This document shows, piece after piece, positions 9,581 through 16,753 of a stretch of 64,000 bases of DNA. Position numbers and translations under genes: made by a program. This stretch comes from JABCYV01 sp963729325 (GTDB taxonomy: Bacteria > Acidobacteriota > Terriglobia > Terriglobales > Acidobacteriaceae). A model generated the notes under the pieces. It did no database searches and had not been told where the DNA came from. It saw nothing but the letters and a program-made list of their open reading frames with translations. The stretch is from the NCBI GenBank assembly GCA_963729325.1, contig CAVSNS010000046.1, positions 147,235 to 211,234 on the forward strand, read 5' to 3'. How positions within the stretch are numbered: position 1 is the stretch's first letter; the number at the start of each line of letters is the position of its first letter.

Positions 9581-9863
9581 CTCAAAGAATCGCTTTCGCC
9601 GGTTTCGCGCACATACTGTGCCGAGGCAGTGGGCACGATATCACCGCGATTTCGGAAAGGGTTACGCCATCTGGTCAAGAACCATCAAGTGGTAAACGTG
9701 GGATGCTGAAGCAATCTGTATTGATCGACCCGGATTACCGTTATAAGCGTTATGAGCGCACCGACGAGGGAGACCAGCGTCCAAAAACAAGATTCTACGA
9801 AGCCGGCACAAATCGTCCCCTGAATTGTTAGACATCAGCCAGGTGCTCAGGTACTGGCCGCCT

Positions 9864-10340
9864 CTAGAACGGAATGTCTTCGTCGCTGATGGGCGTCGAA
9901 GCCGCCGCTGGCTCGGGTTCCGGCGCGCGCTGGTCAAAATTGTTTCCGGCTGCTGCTGCGCCGCGCGAACCGCCGGAGAAGTCGCCACCGGCACCTTCGC
10001 CACGGCCACCCAGCAGAATCAAATCACTGGCCACGACTTCCGTCATGTATTTCTTCTGTCCGGATGTCTTGTCGTCCCACGAGCGGGTTTGCAAGCGACC
10101 TTCGATGTAGACCTTTCCGCCCTTCTTGAGATACTCACCGGCAATTTCCGCAAGCCGCTGCCACAGAACTACGTTGTGCCACTCGGTGCGGTCCTGCCAT
10201 TCTCCGGCTTTATCTTTGAAGCGCTCGTTGGTAGCCAAGGTGAGCTTGGCCACCGGGGTGCCGCTGGGGGTGTACTTGATTTCTGGATCTTTGCCAAGAT
10301 TGCCAATCAGGGTGACTCTATTAAGACTTTTACCTGCCAT
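9864..10340 (-). CDS. ssb: Single-stranded DNA-binding protein
   Basis: A 158-residue SSB. It has an N-terminal OB-fold (MAGKSLNRVTLIGNLGKDPE, then WHNVVLWQRLAEIAGEYLKK and VYIEGRLQTRSW), a Gly/Ala/Pro-rich linker and the conserved acidic tip DEDIPF, which recruits repair and replication partners. It coats ssDNA as a tetramer. The ATG at 10340 has a strong GGAAGGAG Shine-Dalgarno sequence. The 283 bases downstream of it, up to the MFS gene, show no convincing gene. Confidence 0.97.
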   Translation of the reverse strand: MAGKSLNRVTLIGNLGKDPEIKYTPSGTPVAKLTLATNERFKDKAGEWQDRTEWHNVVLWQRLAEIAGEYLKKGGKVYIEGRLQTRSWDDKTSGQKKYMTEVVASDLILLGGRGEGAGGDFSGGSRGAAAAGNNFDQRAPEPEPAAASTPISDEDIPF

Positions 10341-10467
10341 AAGTGATGCTCCTTCCGCCCCTCTGAATTGGGATTACGGAGCCTGAAAACCGCCGGGAAC
10401 CGGGATGATTGGGGCTGGATGCTCAATATATCAGAAAGTCCGGTAAGAGCTGGTGATCAATGAACAC

Positions 10468-10575
10468 CAGGTCTCAGGTGCAAGGTCGTGGGTGTTAGGT
10501 CTCAGGTCCCGGAACCGAAATCTGGGACCCGAGACCCGAGGTCGGAGATCCGACGTCTGAGGTCCGACGTCCGGT
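10468..10575. repeat. Low-complexity 'ggtctcaggt / ggtccgacgt' repeat tract
   Basis: A stretch of degenerate direct and inverted repeats built from units such as AGGTCTCAGGT (near 10469 and 10497) and CCGACGTC (twice, near 10550 and 10564). It sits upstream of the ferredoxin gene. It looks like a non-coding repeat element, not a gene. Confidence 0.5.
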
Positions 10576-10586
10576 GTCACATGCGA

Positions 10587-10592
10587 TATAAT
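10587..10592 (+). promoter_or_regulatory. TATAAT -10 element seven bases before the ferredoxin ATG
   Basis: A perfect TATAAT at 10587-10592 lies only seven bases before the ATG at 10600. Transcription would start at or next to the start codon, and no RBS fits between them. This suggests a leaderless mRNA. No good -35 element is visible. Confidence 0.4.
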
Positions 10593-10599
10593 CGATTGG

Positions 10600-10977
10600 A
10601 TGCCTGCCGAACCCGCCACGGGAGCCGTCGGGAGTGTGCCTGACGAGCTCAAGCACGAACCTCGATCCAAAGGCCTTACCACTCCTCGCAAAAAGAAACC
10701 CAAAGATCTCGCCGTCATCACCGAGTGCTGCACCGGATGCGCCGGGTCGCCGGCGTGTGTGGAATATTGTCCGGTCGAGGACTGCATGTTCTGGGTCCCG
10801 GACGAGGACCATCCGCCTTTTGGGAGGATTCAAGTCGATCCGATCCTCTGCATAGGTTGCAAGAAATGCACCAGCAAGGGTCCGGACGGCGCGTTCTTGG
10901 ATGGCTGTCCGTGGGACGCCATCGCAATGGTGGACACGGTTGAAGTGGAAAAAGAAGTTGGAGTGATGCCGTTTTAG
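10600..10977 (+). CDS. Ferredoxin-like 2[4Fe-4S] protein
   Basis: A 125-residue cytoplasmic electron carrier. The first cluster ligands lie in CCTGCAGSPACVEYCPVEDC and the second in CIGCKKC plus a delayed DGCPWDAI. A 12-residue insertion (TSKGPDGAFLDG) separates the second CxxC from its last Cys, which is unusual compared with short bacterial ferredoxins. The first 35 residues are a Lys/Pro-rich extension. The partner is unknown, and neighbours (ssb and a HEAT protein) do not reveal it. The -10 box suggests leaderless transcription. Confidence 0.85.
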   Translation: MPAEPATGAVGSVPDELKHEPRSKGLTTPRKKKPKDLAVITECCTGCAGSPACVEYCPVEDCMFWVPDEDHPPFGRIQVDPILCIGCKKCTSKGPDGAFLDGCPWDAIAMVDTVEVEKEVGVMPF

Positions 10978-10980
10978 CAG

Positions 10981-11073
10981 CTAGTGGCTAGTGACTAGCC
11001 GCCAGTGGCCAGCCTTTCCAGAATCCCAAGTGATTGACCGATCCGATCCCTAATCTCTAGCCACTAATCACTG
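10981..11073. repeat. Imperfect inverted repeats between convergent genes
   Basis: CTAGTGGCTAGTGACTAG (10981-10998) is largely complementary to CTAGCCACTAATCACTG (11057-11073), and a further 'gccagtggcc' copy lies between them. The transcript could fold into a hairpin separating the ferredoxin gene from the convergent HEAT-repeat gene. It may be a dispersed palindrome or a weak bidirectional terminator. Confidence 0.4.
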
Positions 11074-11082
11074 CGCTCTGGG

Positions 11083-11961
11083 TCACTTCGTCCGCTCACG
11101 GATGGCCTTCTCAGTCAGAACCGCCTGCTGGCGGACATGGTCGGGAATGTCGGGCAACTCCCGCTCATAGGATTCGATGATAGGAATGTCCTCGGGCTGG
11201 CCGATGAGGTACAGCGCGCGCAGCGCTTCCCAGACCTGATCGGTACCGGGATCCAAAGTGGCGATCTCATCGCCGGCGGCCACAGTCTGTCCGGTCTTTA
11301 CCGAGAGCCCTCGTAAGCGGCCGCTGATGGGCGATCGTATTTCCGTTGTCTGTCCGCTGTTCTCGATTTTGGCCACCACTCCGTTTTGATGGATTGCCGT
11401 ACCGGCGGTGCTGGTGTCCCTGATCTTGCCGGAAGTTGGCGCGACTACTTTGGCTGGTTGCAGCAGGGCGACGACTTGCGGCCTCCCGCTAGCGTCACCG
11501 AAGCGCACCAGTGACAGCGCGGCATTGCCTCGCACCATAAGCGAAGGATCATTCAGCATCTTCAAGAGGGCTTCGTGGAAACCGGCGCCGGACGTGTCCT
11601 GCCCCATGACCCAGGCGTCAGTATTGCGGACCTCCTCGACCGGATACGAGGCCAGGCGCGCAACTTCGGGATACCAGCGAGCTGCGCCGTTATCATGACG
11701 CGCCATGCGTTCGCCAATCTGTACCAACGCATGCTGGATGTGCCGCGGTTTCTTCTCGTCCTGCAGATACTCGGTGAGCTGCTTGGCGGAAAGCTGGCGG
11801 CCAAACCAGGTGTTCCACCAAAACAGGAACGGCATCAGCACGATCAACCAGGCTGTCAGAAAAAAGAGCAGCCGGTTGCGCGCGGACATGCCGTGGCGCT
11901 TGGCCTTCAGTGGCTCTGTGTCGCCCGTTGCGGTCTCTGAAGAAGTGGGTTGAACCACCAT
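11083..11961 (-). CDS. Membrane protein with HEAT repeats and a lipoyl-like (barrel-sandwich) domain
   Basis: About 292 residues from the ATG at 11961. One membrane span (LLFFLTAWLIVLMPFLFWW) is followed by HEAT-like helices (VQIGERMARHDN, VRGNAALSLVRFGDASGRPQ). A segment then resembles the biotinyl/lipoyl hybrid motif of HlyD-type proteins: IRSPISGRLRGLSVKTGQTV followed by AAGDEIATLDPG. A last HEAT helix pair (VWEALRALYLIGQPEDIPII) closes the protein, so the barrel appears inserted within the HEAT solenoid. No lipoyl-lysine motif is present, which suggests a structural domain. The function is unknown. A start at 12015 is possible but lacks support. Confidence 0.7.
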   Translation of the reverse strand: MVVQPTSSETATGDTEPLKAKRHGMSARNRLLFFLTAWLIVLMPFLFWWNTWFGRQLSAKQLTEYLQDEKKPRHIQHALVQIGERMARHDNGAARWYPEVARLASYPVEEVRNTDAWVMGQDTSGAGFHEALLKMLNDPSLMVRGNAALSLVRFGDASGRPQVVALLQPAKVVAPTSGKIRDTSTAGTAIHQNGVVAKIENSGQTTEIRSPISGRLRGLSVKTGQTVAAGDEIATLDPGTDQVWEALRALYLIGQPEDIPIIESYERELPDIPDHVRQQAVLTEKAIRERTK

Positions 11962-12075
11962 CGCAAGAAAACTATAACAGACCAAAGCGTCATCGTTCTC
12001 AACCGGAGAAAGCAAATCCTTCGACTTCGCTCAGGATAACAATTCTTGGGTGGTTAATGGCTTCGAGGCAAACGT

Positions 12076-12348
12076 TCACTGCTCGACCACGTCCGCGTCC
12101 AACACACGATCCTGCTCTAAGTAGTGCGAGACAGCATACTGAGCCAAAAGTGGCGTCTGCAACCGGATTTCAGCCCCGATCCATTCGCCCTTGCCATGCG
12201 GGGCGTTGAGTGCATGATTGCAACGGCCGCCGCTACCAAACTGCGGACCGAAGTCGGCGCTTTGGATCTGATCAAATTGGCGGAGTTCACGCCAGGCTTC
12301 GTCGCCGACGGTTCCTGATACGTCAATTTTCAGTCTCACGATAGACAT
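12076..12348 (-). CDS. Hypothetical protein (90 aa)
   Basis: A 90-residue frame starting MSIVRLKIDVSGTVGDEAW. It has mixed composition, two Gly/Arg-rich turns and an acidic end (HYLEQDRVLDADVVEQ). No known family is recognised and the RBS is weak. It lies downstream of the DUF420 gene on the same strand, so it may be the last gene of that unit. A chance frame cannot be excluded. Confidence 0.4.
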   Translation of the reverse strand: MSIVRLKIDVSGTVGDEAWRELRQFDQIQSADFGPQFGSGGRCNHALNAPHGKGEWIGAEIRLQTPLLAQYAVSHYLEQDRVLDADVVEQ

Positions 12349-12479
12349 GACGAGCTCGTAGACTCAGTCCCTCAAGCTAAAGCTCGTCGTTACCAGGCCT
12401 CATGTCCGCTGATGCGTGCTCTTCTTTTTGAACCACAGAGCTTACACGAGAGTTACACGGCGGGCGATACCGAGACAGT

Positions 12480-12917
12480 TCAAGGCGCAAATAAGTGATA
12501 GAGCATGAAATACACGATCACTCCGGTCACAGAAACGTACATCCATAGCGGAAACGTCCAGCGGGCGATGGCGCGATGACGGTCAAAGCGCTCACGCAAA
12601 GCGCGGCTCAAGGTGATGATGACCATGGGCACGATCACCACGGCCAGGGTAGTGTGGGAAATCAGGATGCTGAAGTAGAGGGGACGCGACCAGCCCTGCC
12701 CTTGAAAACGAACTGACCCTACGTGGTAGTGATAGTACAAGTAGGAAGTGAGGAATAGCATGGACAAAACGAATGCCGTAATCATCACGACGCGGTGAGC
12801 GGCCATGCGTCCGTGTCTTATGAAATTTCGTCCGATGAGCAAAAGTACGGCAGTCGTACCATTCAGCGTGGCGTTAATCTGAGGGAAGATCGCGTATTGT
12901 GCTGGAACTTGCATCAT
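12480..12917 (-). CDS. DUF420 membrane protein
   Basis: About 145 residues with four membrane spans. The start reads MMQVPAQYAIFPQINATLNG, and family-typical His-rich segments follow (GRMAAHRVVMITAF, YLYYHYHVGSVRF, SHTTLAVVIVPM, RHRAIARWTFPLWMYVSVTG). DUF420 proteins occur with cytochrome oxidase and heme A genes and are thought to aid oxidase assembly. The ATG at 12917 overlaps the TGA of the ABC permease gene (ATGA), showing translational coupling. A frame extending to 13151 lies inside the permease gene and is not used. Confidence 0.85.
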   Translation of the reverse strand: MMQVPAQYAIFPQINATLNGTTAVLLLIGRNFIRHGRMAAHRVVMITAFVLSMLFLTSYLYYHYHVGSVRFQGQGWSRPLYFSILISHTTLAVVIVPMVIITLSRALRERFDRHRAIARWTFPLWMYVSVTGVIVYFMLYHLFAP

Positions 12918-13741
12918 GCTGCTGGCCTCGTAGTGCGACGGTTTACCATCAAAAAAGCGAGTCCGAACATGAACGCTGCGAAGAGAATCAACGTGGCGAA
13001 AGATGATGTCAGCGGAAACACGGCTGGGTTGGCGGGATATAGCAGGTCGCGGAGAGCTTCGACTCCGTAAGTCAGAGGATTGATCCACATCAGAGCTCGG
13101 ATCCAACCCGAAGCTCCAGCCAGGGGGAAGAGGGCGCCTGAGAGAAGCCACAGAGGGATCAGAAAGAGATTGATGACGGCGTGAAACGACTGGCTTGAAT
13201 CCATGGGCCAGGCGATTGCGAACCCGAGCGCCGTAAGCGCAAACGACACGAGAAAAACAGTCAACGCCACCAGCAGCAGATCTCCCATGCGTATGTGCAC
13301 GCCCACCAGCGGAGCGAAGGCCAGAAAGATCAGGCCCTGAATCGTAGACAGAGTTGTCCCTCCTAAAACCTTGCCCAACACAATCGCAGATCGCGATACA
13401 GGAGCGACGAGCACGGATAGAAGGAATCCCTCTTTGCGGTCCTCGATTACCGACATCATGGTAAAAATGGACGTGAATAAGACGATCATGATCAATGCGC
13501 CGGGATAGAAGTAGTGTAGATAGCGCTGCTGTCCTCCGTCGGTGCCGGAGCGGATAGAGCTACCGAAGCCGGATCCGATGACCACCCAAAACAGTACCGG
13601 GGACGCGATGACGCCCACCACGCGCGCGGGTTGCCGATAGAACCGGACCACTTCCCGCCACCAGAGCGTAAAGGTCGCGAGGGCGACTCCATTCGATACT
13701 CGTGAGTTCTGCGCGGTCAGGGTTGCACTTTGGGTAGCCAC
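12914..13741 (-). CDS. ABC-2 type transporter permease
   Basis: About 275 residues with six membrane spans of the ABC-2 family. Seen are FTLWWREVVRFYRQPARVVG before the first span, a loop MMSVIEDRKEGFLLSVLVAP and ALRDLLYPANPAVFP near the end. It should form the membrane half of an exporter with the ATPase encoded immediately upstream. The GTG at 13741 lies just after the ATPase gene; a frame to 13858 would overlap that gene by 62 bases. Location between heme A synthase and DUF420 genes suggests a link to oxidase maturation, but the cargo is unknown. Confidence 0.85.
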   Translation of the reverse strand: MATQSATLTAQNSRVSNGVALATFTLWWREVVRFYRQPARVVGVIASPVLFWVVIGSGFGSSIRSGTDGGQQRYLHYFYPGALIMIVLFTSIFTMMSVIEDRKEGFLLSVLVAPVSRSAIVLGKVLGGTTLSTIQGLIFLAFAPLVGVHIRMGDLLLVALTVFLVSFALTALGFAIAWPMDSSQSFHAVINLFLIPLWLLSGALFPLAGASGWIRALMWINPLTYGVEALRDLLYPANPAVFPLTSSFATLILFAAFMFGLAFLMVNRRTTRPAA

Positions 13742-13796
13742 TTCAACTCGTTTTCTGCGCTTGCGCCGATGCAGCTGTCTTGGGAAGCCTAGCGTA

Positions 13797-14798
13797 TCAT
13801 CCCTGTTCCTTTTCGCGGTCAGTCCAGAATTTGTGCCCAGTGCGCCGGATGAAAACATCCTCCAGGGTTGGCTTGCTGACCGAGATCGCGTTGATCTCGC
13901 CGGGGAAAGCCTCTACTACATCGGTGATAAAGCGATGGCCATTCTCGCGTTCCAAGCGCACCTGCCCGCCGAACGCCTGTGCATCCACGTTGAAACGTCT
14001 ACGAATGCGCTCAGCTAGCGCGTCCGGATCGGGCGTATCCAGCAAAATCACATCGCCACCGATTTCATGTCTTAGATCTGACGGCGTCCCCAGCGCTACC
14101 AGCTTTCCTTCGTTCAGGATTGCGAGGCGATCGCAGTGTTCGGCCTCCTCCATCAGATGCGTAGTAACGATAACCGTGACGCTCTCTTCATCTCTCAGAA
14201 TCTGCAAGTATTGCCAGAGGTCGCGGCGAGCGCCCGGATCGAGCCCAGTCGTAGGCTCATCGAGAAGCAGAACCGAAGGATGATGCAGCAGGCCCTTGGC
14301 CAGTTCCAAGCGGCGTTGCATACCGCCAGAGAGGGTTTCTGCTTTTTCGTGGGCGCGGTCCAACAGGCCCACTCGAGCCAACATACTGGCGATGCGCGAT
14401 TTCAGGGCAGCGCCGTGCAATCCATAGAGATGGCCCTGGTGCCAGAGGTTTTCTTCGGCGGTCAATTTCACGTCGATACTCTGGGCTTGAAAGACGACTC
14501 CGATTTGCCGGCGCAGTTGGTCGGGTTCTCTGGCGGCATCGTAGCCCATGATCACGGCGCGCCCGCCAAAAGGAACCATCAGCGTCGAAAGAATCCGAAA
14601 CAAAGTTGTTTTGCCGCTGCCATTGGGCCCGAGCAATCCGAACAACTCGGCGTGCTGGACTTCGAAAGACACGCCACTCAAAGCCACCCGGCCCTCATAG
14701 CGATGCACTAGATCGTGCACAGAAATTACCGAAGAAGTAACGACGGGGATCTCCAGCTCGGGTCCAGCTACAGCATACGCGGGGGTTTTCGAGGGCAC
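13797..14798 (-). CDS. ABC transporter ATP-binding protein
   Basis: A 333-residue ATPase of the ABC-2 exporter (CcmA/DrrA) type. Walker A is GPNGSGKTTL, the signature is LSGGMQRRLE, Walker B is SVLLLDEPTTGLDPG and the H-loop is VTTHLMEEAEHCD. A C-terminal DrrA-like extension (about residues 250-330) ends in PTLEDVFIRRTG. It pairs with the permease encoded downstream. The GTG at 14798 is used as the start. The 70 bases up to the heme A synthase stop codon hold nothing else. Confidence 0.92.
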   Translation of the reverse strand: MPSKTPAYAVAGPELEIPVVTSSVISVHDLVHRYEGRVALSGVSFEVQHAELFGLLGPNGSGKTTLFRILSTLMVPFGGRAVIMGYDAAREPDQLRRQIGVVFQAQSIDVKLTAEENLWHQGHLYGLHGAALKSRIASMLARVGLLDRAHEKAETLSGGMQRRLELAKGLLHHPSVLLLDEPTTGLDPGARRDLWQYLQILRDEESVTVIVTTHLMEEAEHCDRLAILNEGKLVALGTPSDLRHEIGGDVILLDTPDPDALAERIRRRFNVDAQAFGGQVRLERENGHRFITDVVEAFPGEINAISVSKPTLEDVFIRRTGHKFWTDREKEQG

Positions 14799-14868
14799 AG
14801 GCTATTCTACGACGAGATCGGGTTAAGCATCATGAGGACTAATTAGGACCGGCGACTGAGTGCGGTGC

Positions 14869-15864
14869 TCATGCGGCTACCGGCTTTCCATCTTCGCTGA
14901 AAAGTGGTTGTGCGAGAGCCGCCGGAATGTGCCGCCACACTTGGATTGCGAGAACAACGGTCGTGGCCAAGAGCAGTGCTCCCACGGCTACATGAGCAAC
15001 CGTCGAGATCACCATCGGCAACTCTGGTTGGACTGCGTCGTGACCCCAGGCGACGCGGGTCATGAAAGCTACAAATCCGAGGCAGAGTTGGGCGATTAGC
15101 AATGACAACATGATGATGGCTGGACGGCGAACGGCTTCGATTCTTGCGTGCTGGGAAAGCGCACGAATAGCTGTCCAAGTGAGGATGATCGCCACGACGG
15201 GTGCGTTCAAAACATGCGGCCACCAACTCATCCCATGATGACGGAACATAGCACCCGCAATCAGTTGGACGTAGAGCGCAAAGATCGACAACCAGGTCAA
15301 CGTCATGAGATGAGGTCGGACCGAGTCTGACTCCGGCGCTGGGTTTGCCTCCGCCCACTTGCGACCAGTGAAGACAGCGATGGCGACGGCGATGCAAAAG
15401 AACGTTTGCGCCAAAGCGGCATGGGCCGAAGAGATGGCTGGCGGCAGATAGAACAGCACGGTTAGACCGCCCAGAATGCCTTGTGCAATTACCGTGCCCA
15501 AAGCCGCGATCCCAAGGTATCGCACCCAGCGGCGGCGGTCGCTTCGCCAAGTCCAGACCGCCAAGATGATGGTCAGAAATCCGACAAACTGCGCAATCAT
15601 GCGGTGGGTATGCTCGAACTTTACGCCTCCCACCAAGTGCGGAATCTTATAGAGCGAGCCGAAGGAAGTGGGCCAGTCTGGCACAGACAGACCAGCGTCG
15701 TTGCTTGTGACCAGTGCGCCAGCAATGATAAGAAGGAAAGTCGCGCCTGCTGTGAACACAGCAAAGACATGCAGAGCGCGATTGTATGGCGACGGAACCG
15801 TTTTCAGAACTGGCTCCTTGAGTTTGGGAGTGCTAGGCAAACATGCTCGGTTGGAACAAGCCAA
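14869..15864 (-). CDS. ctaA: Heme A synthase, COX15/CtaA family
   Basis: About 310-331 residues with eight membrane spans. It has the COX15/CtaA features SNDAGLSVPDWPTSFG, KFEHTHRMIAQFVG (heme-ligand His), SAHAALAQTFFCIAV and a C-terminal STVAHVAVGALLL. It oxidises the C8 methyl of heme O to make heme A for cytochrome aa3-type oxidases. The start is unclear: the frame opens with TTG codons at 15864 and 15840, while an AAGGAG RBS sits six bases before a CTG at 15807 that fits homologous N-termini. It follows the cupredoxin-like lipoprotein gene. Confidence 0.9.
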   Translation of the reverse strand: MACSNRACLPSTPKLKEPVLKTVPSPYNRALHVFAVFTAGATFLLIIAGALVTSNDAGLSVPDWPTSFGSLYKIPHLVGGVKFEHTHRMIAQFVGFLTIILAVWTWRSDRRRWVRYLGIAALGTVIAQGILGGLTVLFYLPPAISSAHAALAQTFFCIAVAIAVFTGRKWAEANPAPESDSVRPHLMTLTWLSIFALYVQLIAGAMFRHHGMSWWPHVLNAPVVAIILTWTAIRALSQHARIEAVRRPAIIMLSLLIAQLCLGFVAFMTRVAWGHDAVQPELPMVISTVAHVAVGALLLATTVVLAIQVWRHIPAALAQPLFSEDGKPVAA

Positions 15865-15934
15865 GGGTGGCTCATCCCGACGTGCTCGGGGAGGGGACCG
15901 ATGACCCGCCTCGCCGCCTGTTCCCGCACAAACC

Positions 15935-16711
15935 CTACTGCTTGAAACCCTGGTCTACCGTCTTGTTGTCCTTAGCCGCCAGAGTGACCTTTTGATCCTG
16001 TTCCCCAAGTTTCTCCTGGACGAAAGCCAAGGTATAGTCGCCGGGCGGCAGACCTTTGATCTCGTACTTGCCATCTTTATCGGTGACGGCATAGAACGGG
16101 CTCTTCACCACGTTGATGTACATCTTCATCCACGGGTGCTGGTTACACTTGACCGGCAGCATGACTTCTTCGCGAGCGAAGGTCTTTTCCAGCGGAGCGG
16201 CTTTAGGAGGCTGGGACTCATTCCACTCGCGATTCGTTGCCGGCGTGGGATGGATGTTGTGCGTAGTGGGATCGTCGTTCTTGATTTCGATGTTCTGCCC
16301 TGCCATCACGCCCAGAACGTGCGGGTGATATTGGCAGCCGCTCTGGTCAAGAACAACCGCATCCTTGGGCACGTCAAAGGTGCGGCTGCCCAGGCCGTCC
16401 TTCACGTAAACGAAAACATTGGCGAGTTTGCCGCCGTCGACCACAACGGTCTCCACCGTATTGTTGCCCTTGCATGCCGCGTCCTGGCTCATATCAATCT
16501 TCGCTGGTTTCGGAGCGGCACCCGCGAAGGTTACCGTGCCGCTGACCGTGGCAGCGGTGGCCGGATCGATTGGAGTGGAAGTAGGTGCGGGCGGAGCCTG
16601 CGAGGTCGGCGAAGTCGCCTGCTCCTGGTTCTCCTTCTTACTACAACCTGCTAGCAGCCAAAAACCGAACAGAGAAAGCATGAACATCGCGACGCAAGTC
16701 TTTCTATTCAT
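15935..16711 (-). CDS. Lipoprotein with cupredoxin-like and carboxypeptidase-regulatory-like domains
   Basis: A 258-residue lipoprotein with lipobox LLAGC at residues 19-23. After a Pro/Thr linker comes a region with HNIHPTPATNREW and CNQHPWMKMYINVV. It contains His, Cys and Met residues arranged as in blue-copper (cupredoxin) sites. The C-terminal KDGKYEIKGLPPGDYTLAFV is a carboxypeptidase-regulatory-like beta sandwich. It could carry electrons or copper between the cytochrome complex and the oxidase, since it lies between the octaheme cytochrome and ctaA. The start has an AAAGGCGA RBS. Function is inferred from context. Confidence 0.8.
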   Translation of the reverse strand: MNRKTCVAMFMLSLFGFWLLAGCSKKENQEQATSPTSQAPPAPTSTPIDPATAATVSGTVTFAGAAPKPAKIDMSQDAACKGNNTVETVVVDGGKLANVFVYVKDGLGSRTFDVPKDAVVLDQSGCQYHPHVLGVMAGQNIEIKNDDPTTHNIHPTPATNREWNESQPPKAAPLEKTFAREEVMLPVKCNQHPWMKMYINVVKSPFYAVTDKDGKYEIKGLPPGDYTLAFVQEKLGEQDQKVTLAAKDNKTVDQGFKQ

Positions 16712-16753
16712 GATGTCGCCTTTCTAATTTGAGCATTTTTCAAGCCGATTATT

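Noticed and set aside
9662..10009. A 115-codon minus-strand frame downstream of ssb
   Set aside because: Most of it overlaps ssb in another frame, and the rest shows no family-like sequence.
14843..15550. A 235-codon minus-strand frame
   Set aside because: It overlaps the heme A synthase gene in another frame and has an unlikely Arg/Ser/His-rich composition.
15992..16654. A 220-codon plus-strand frame
   Set aside because: It is antisense to the cupredoxin-like lipoprotein and has no recognisable domains.
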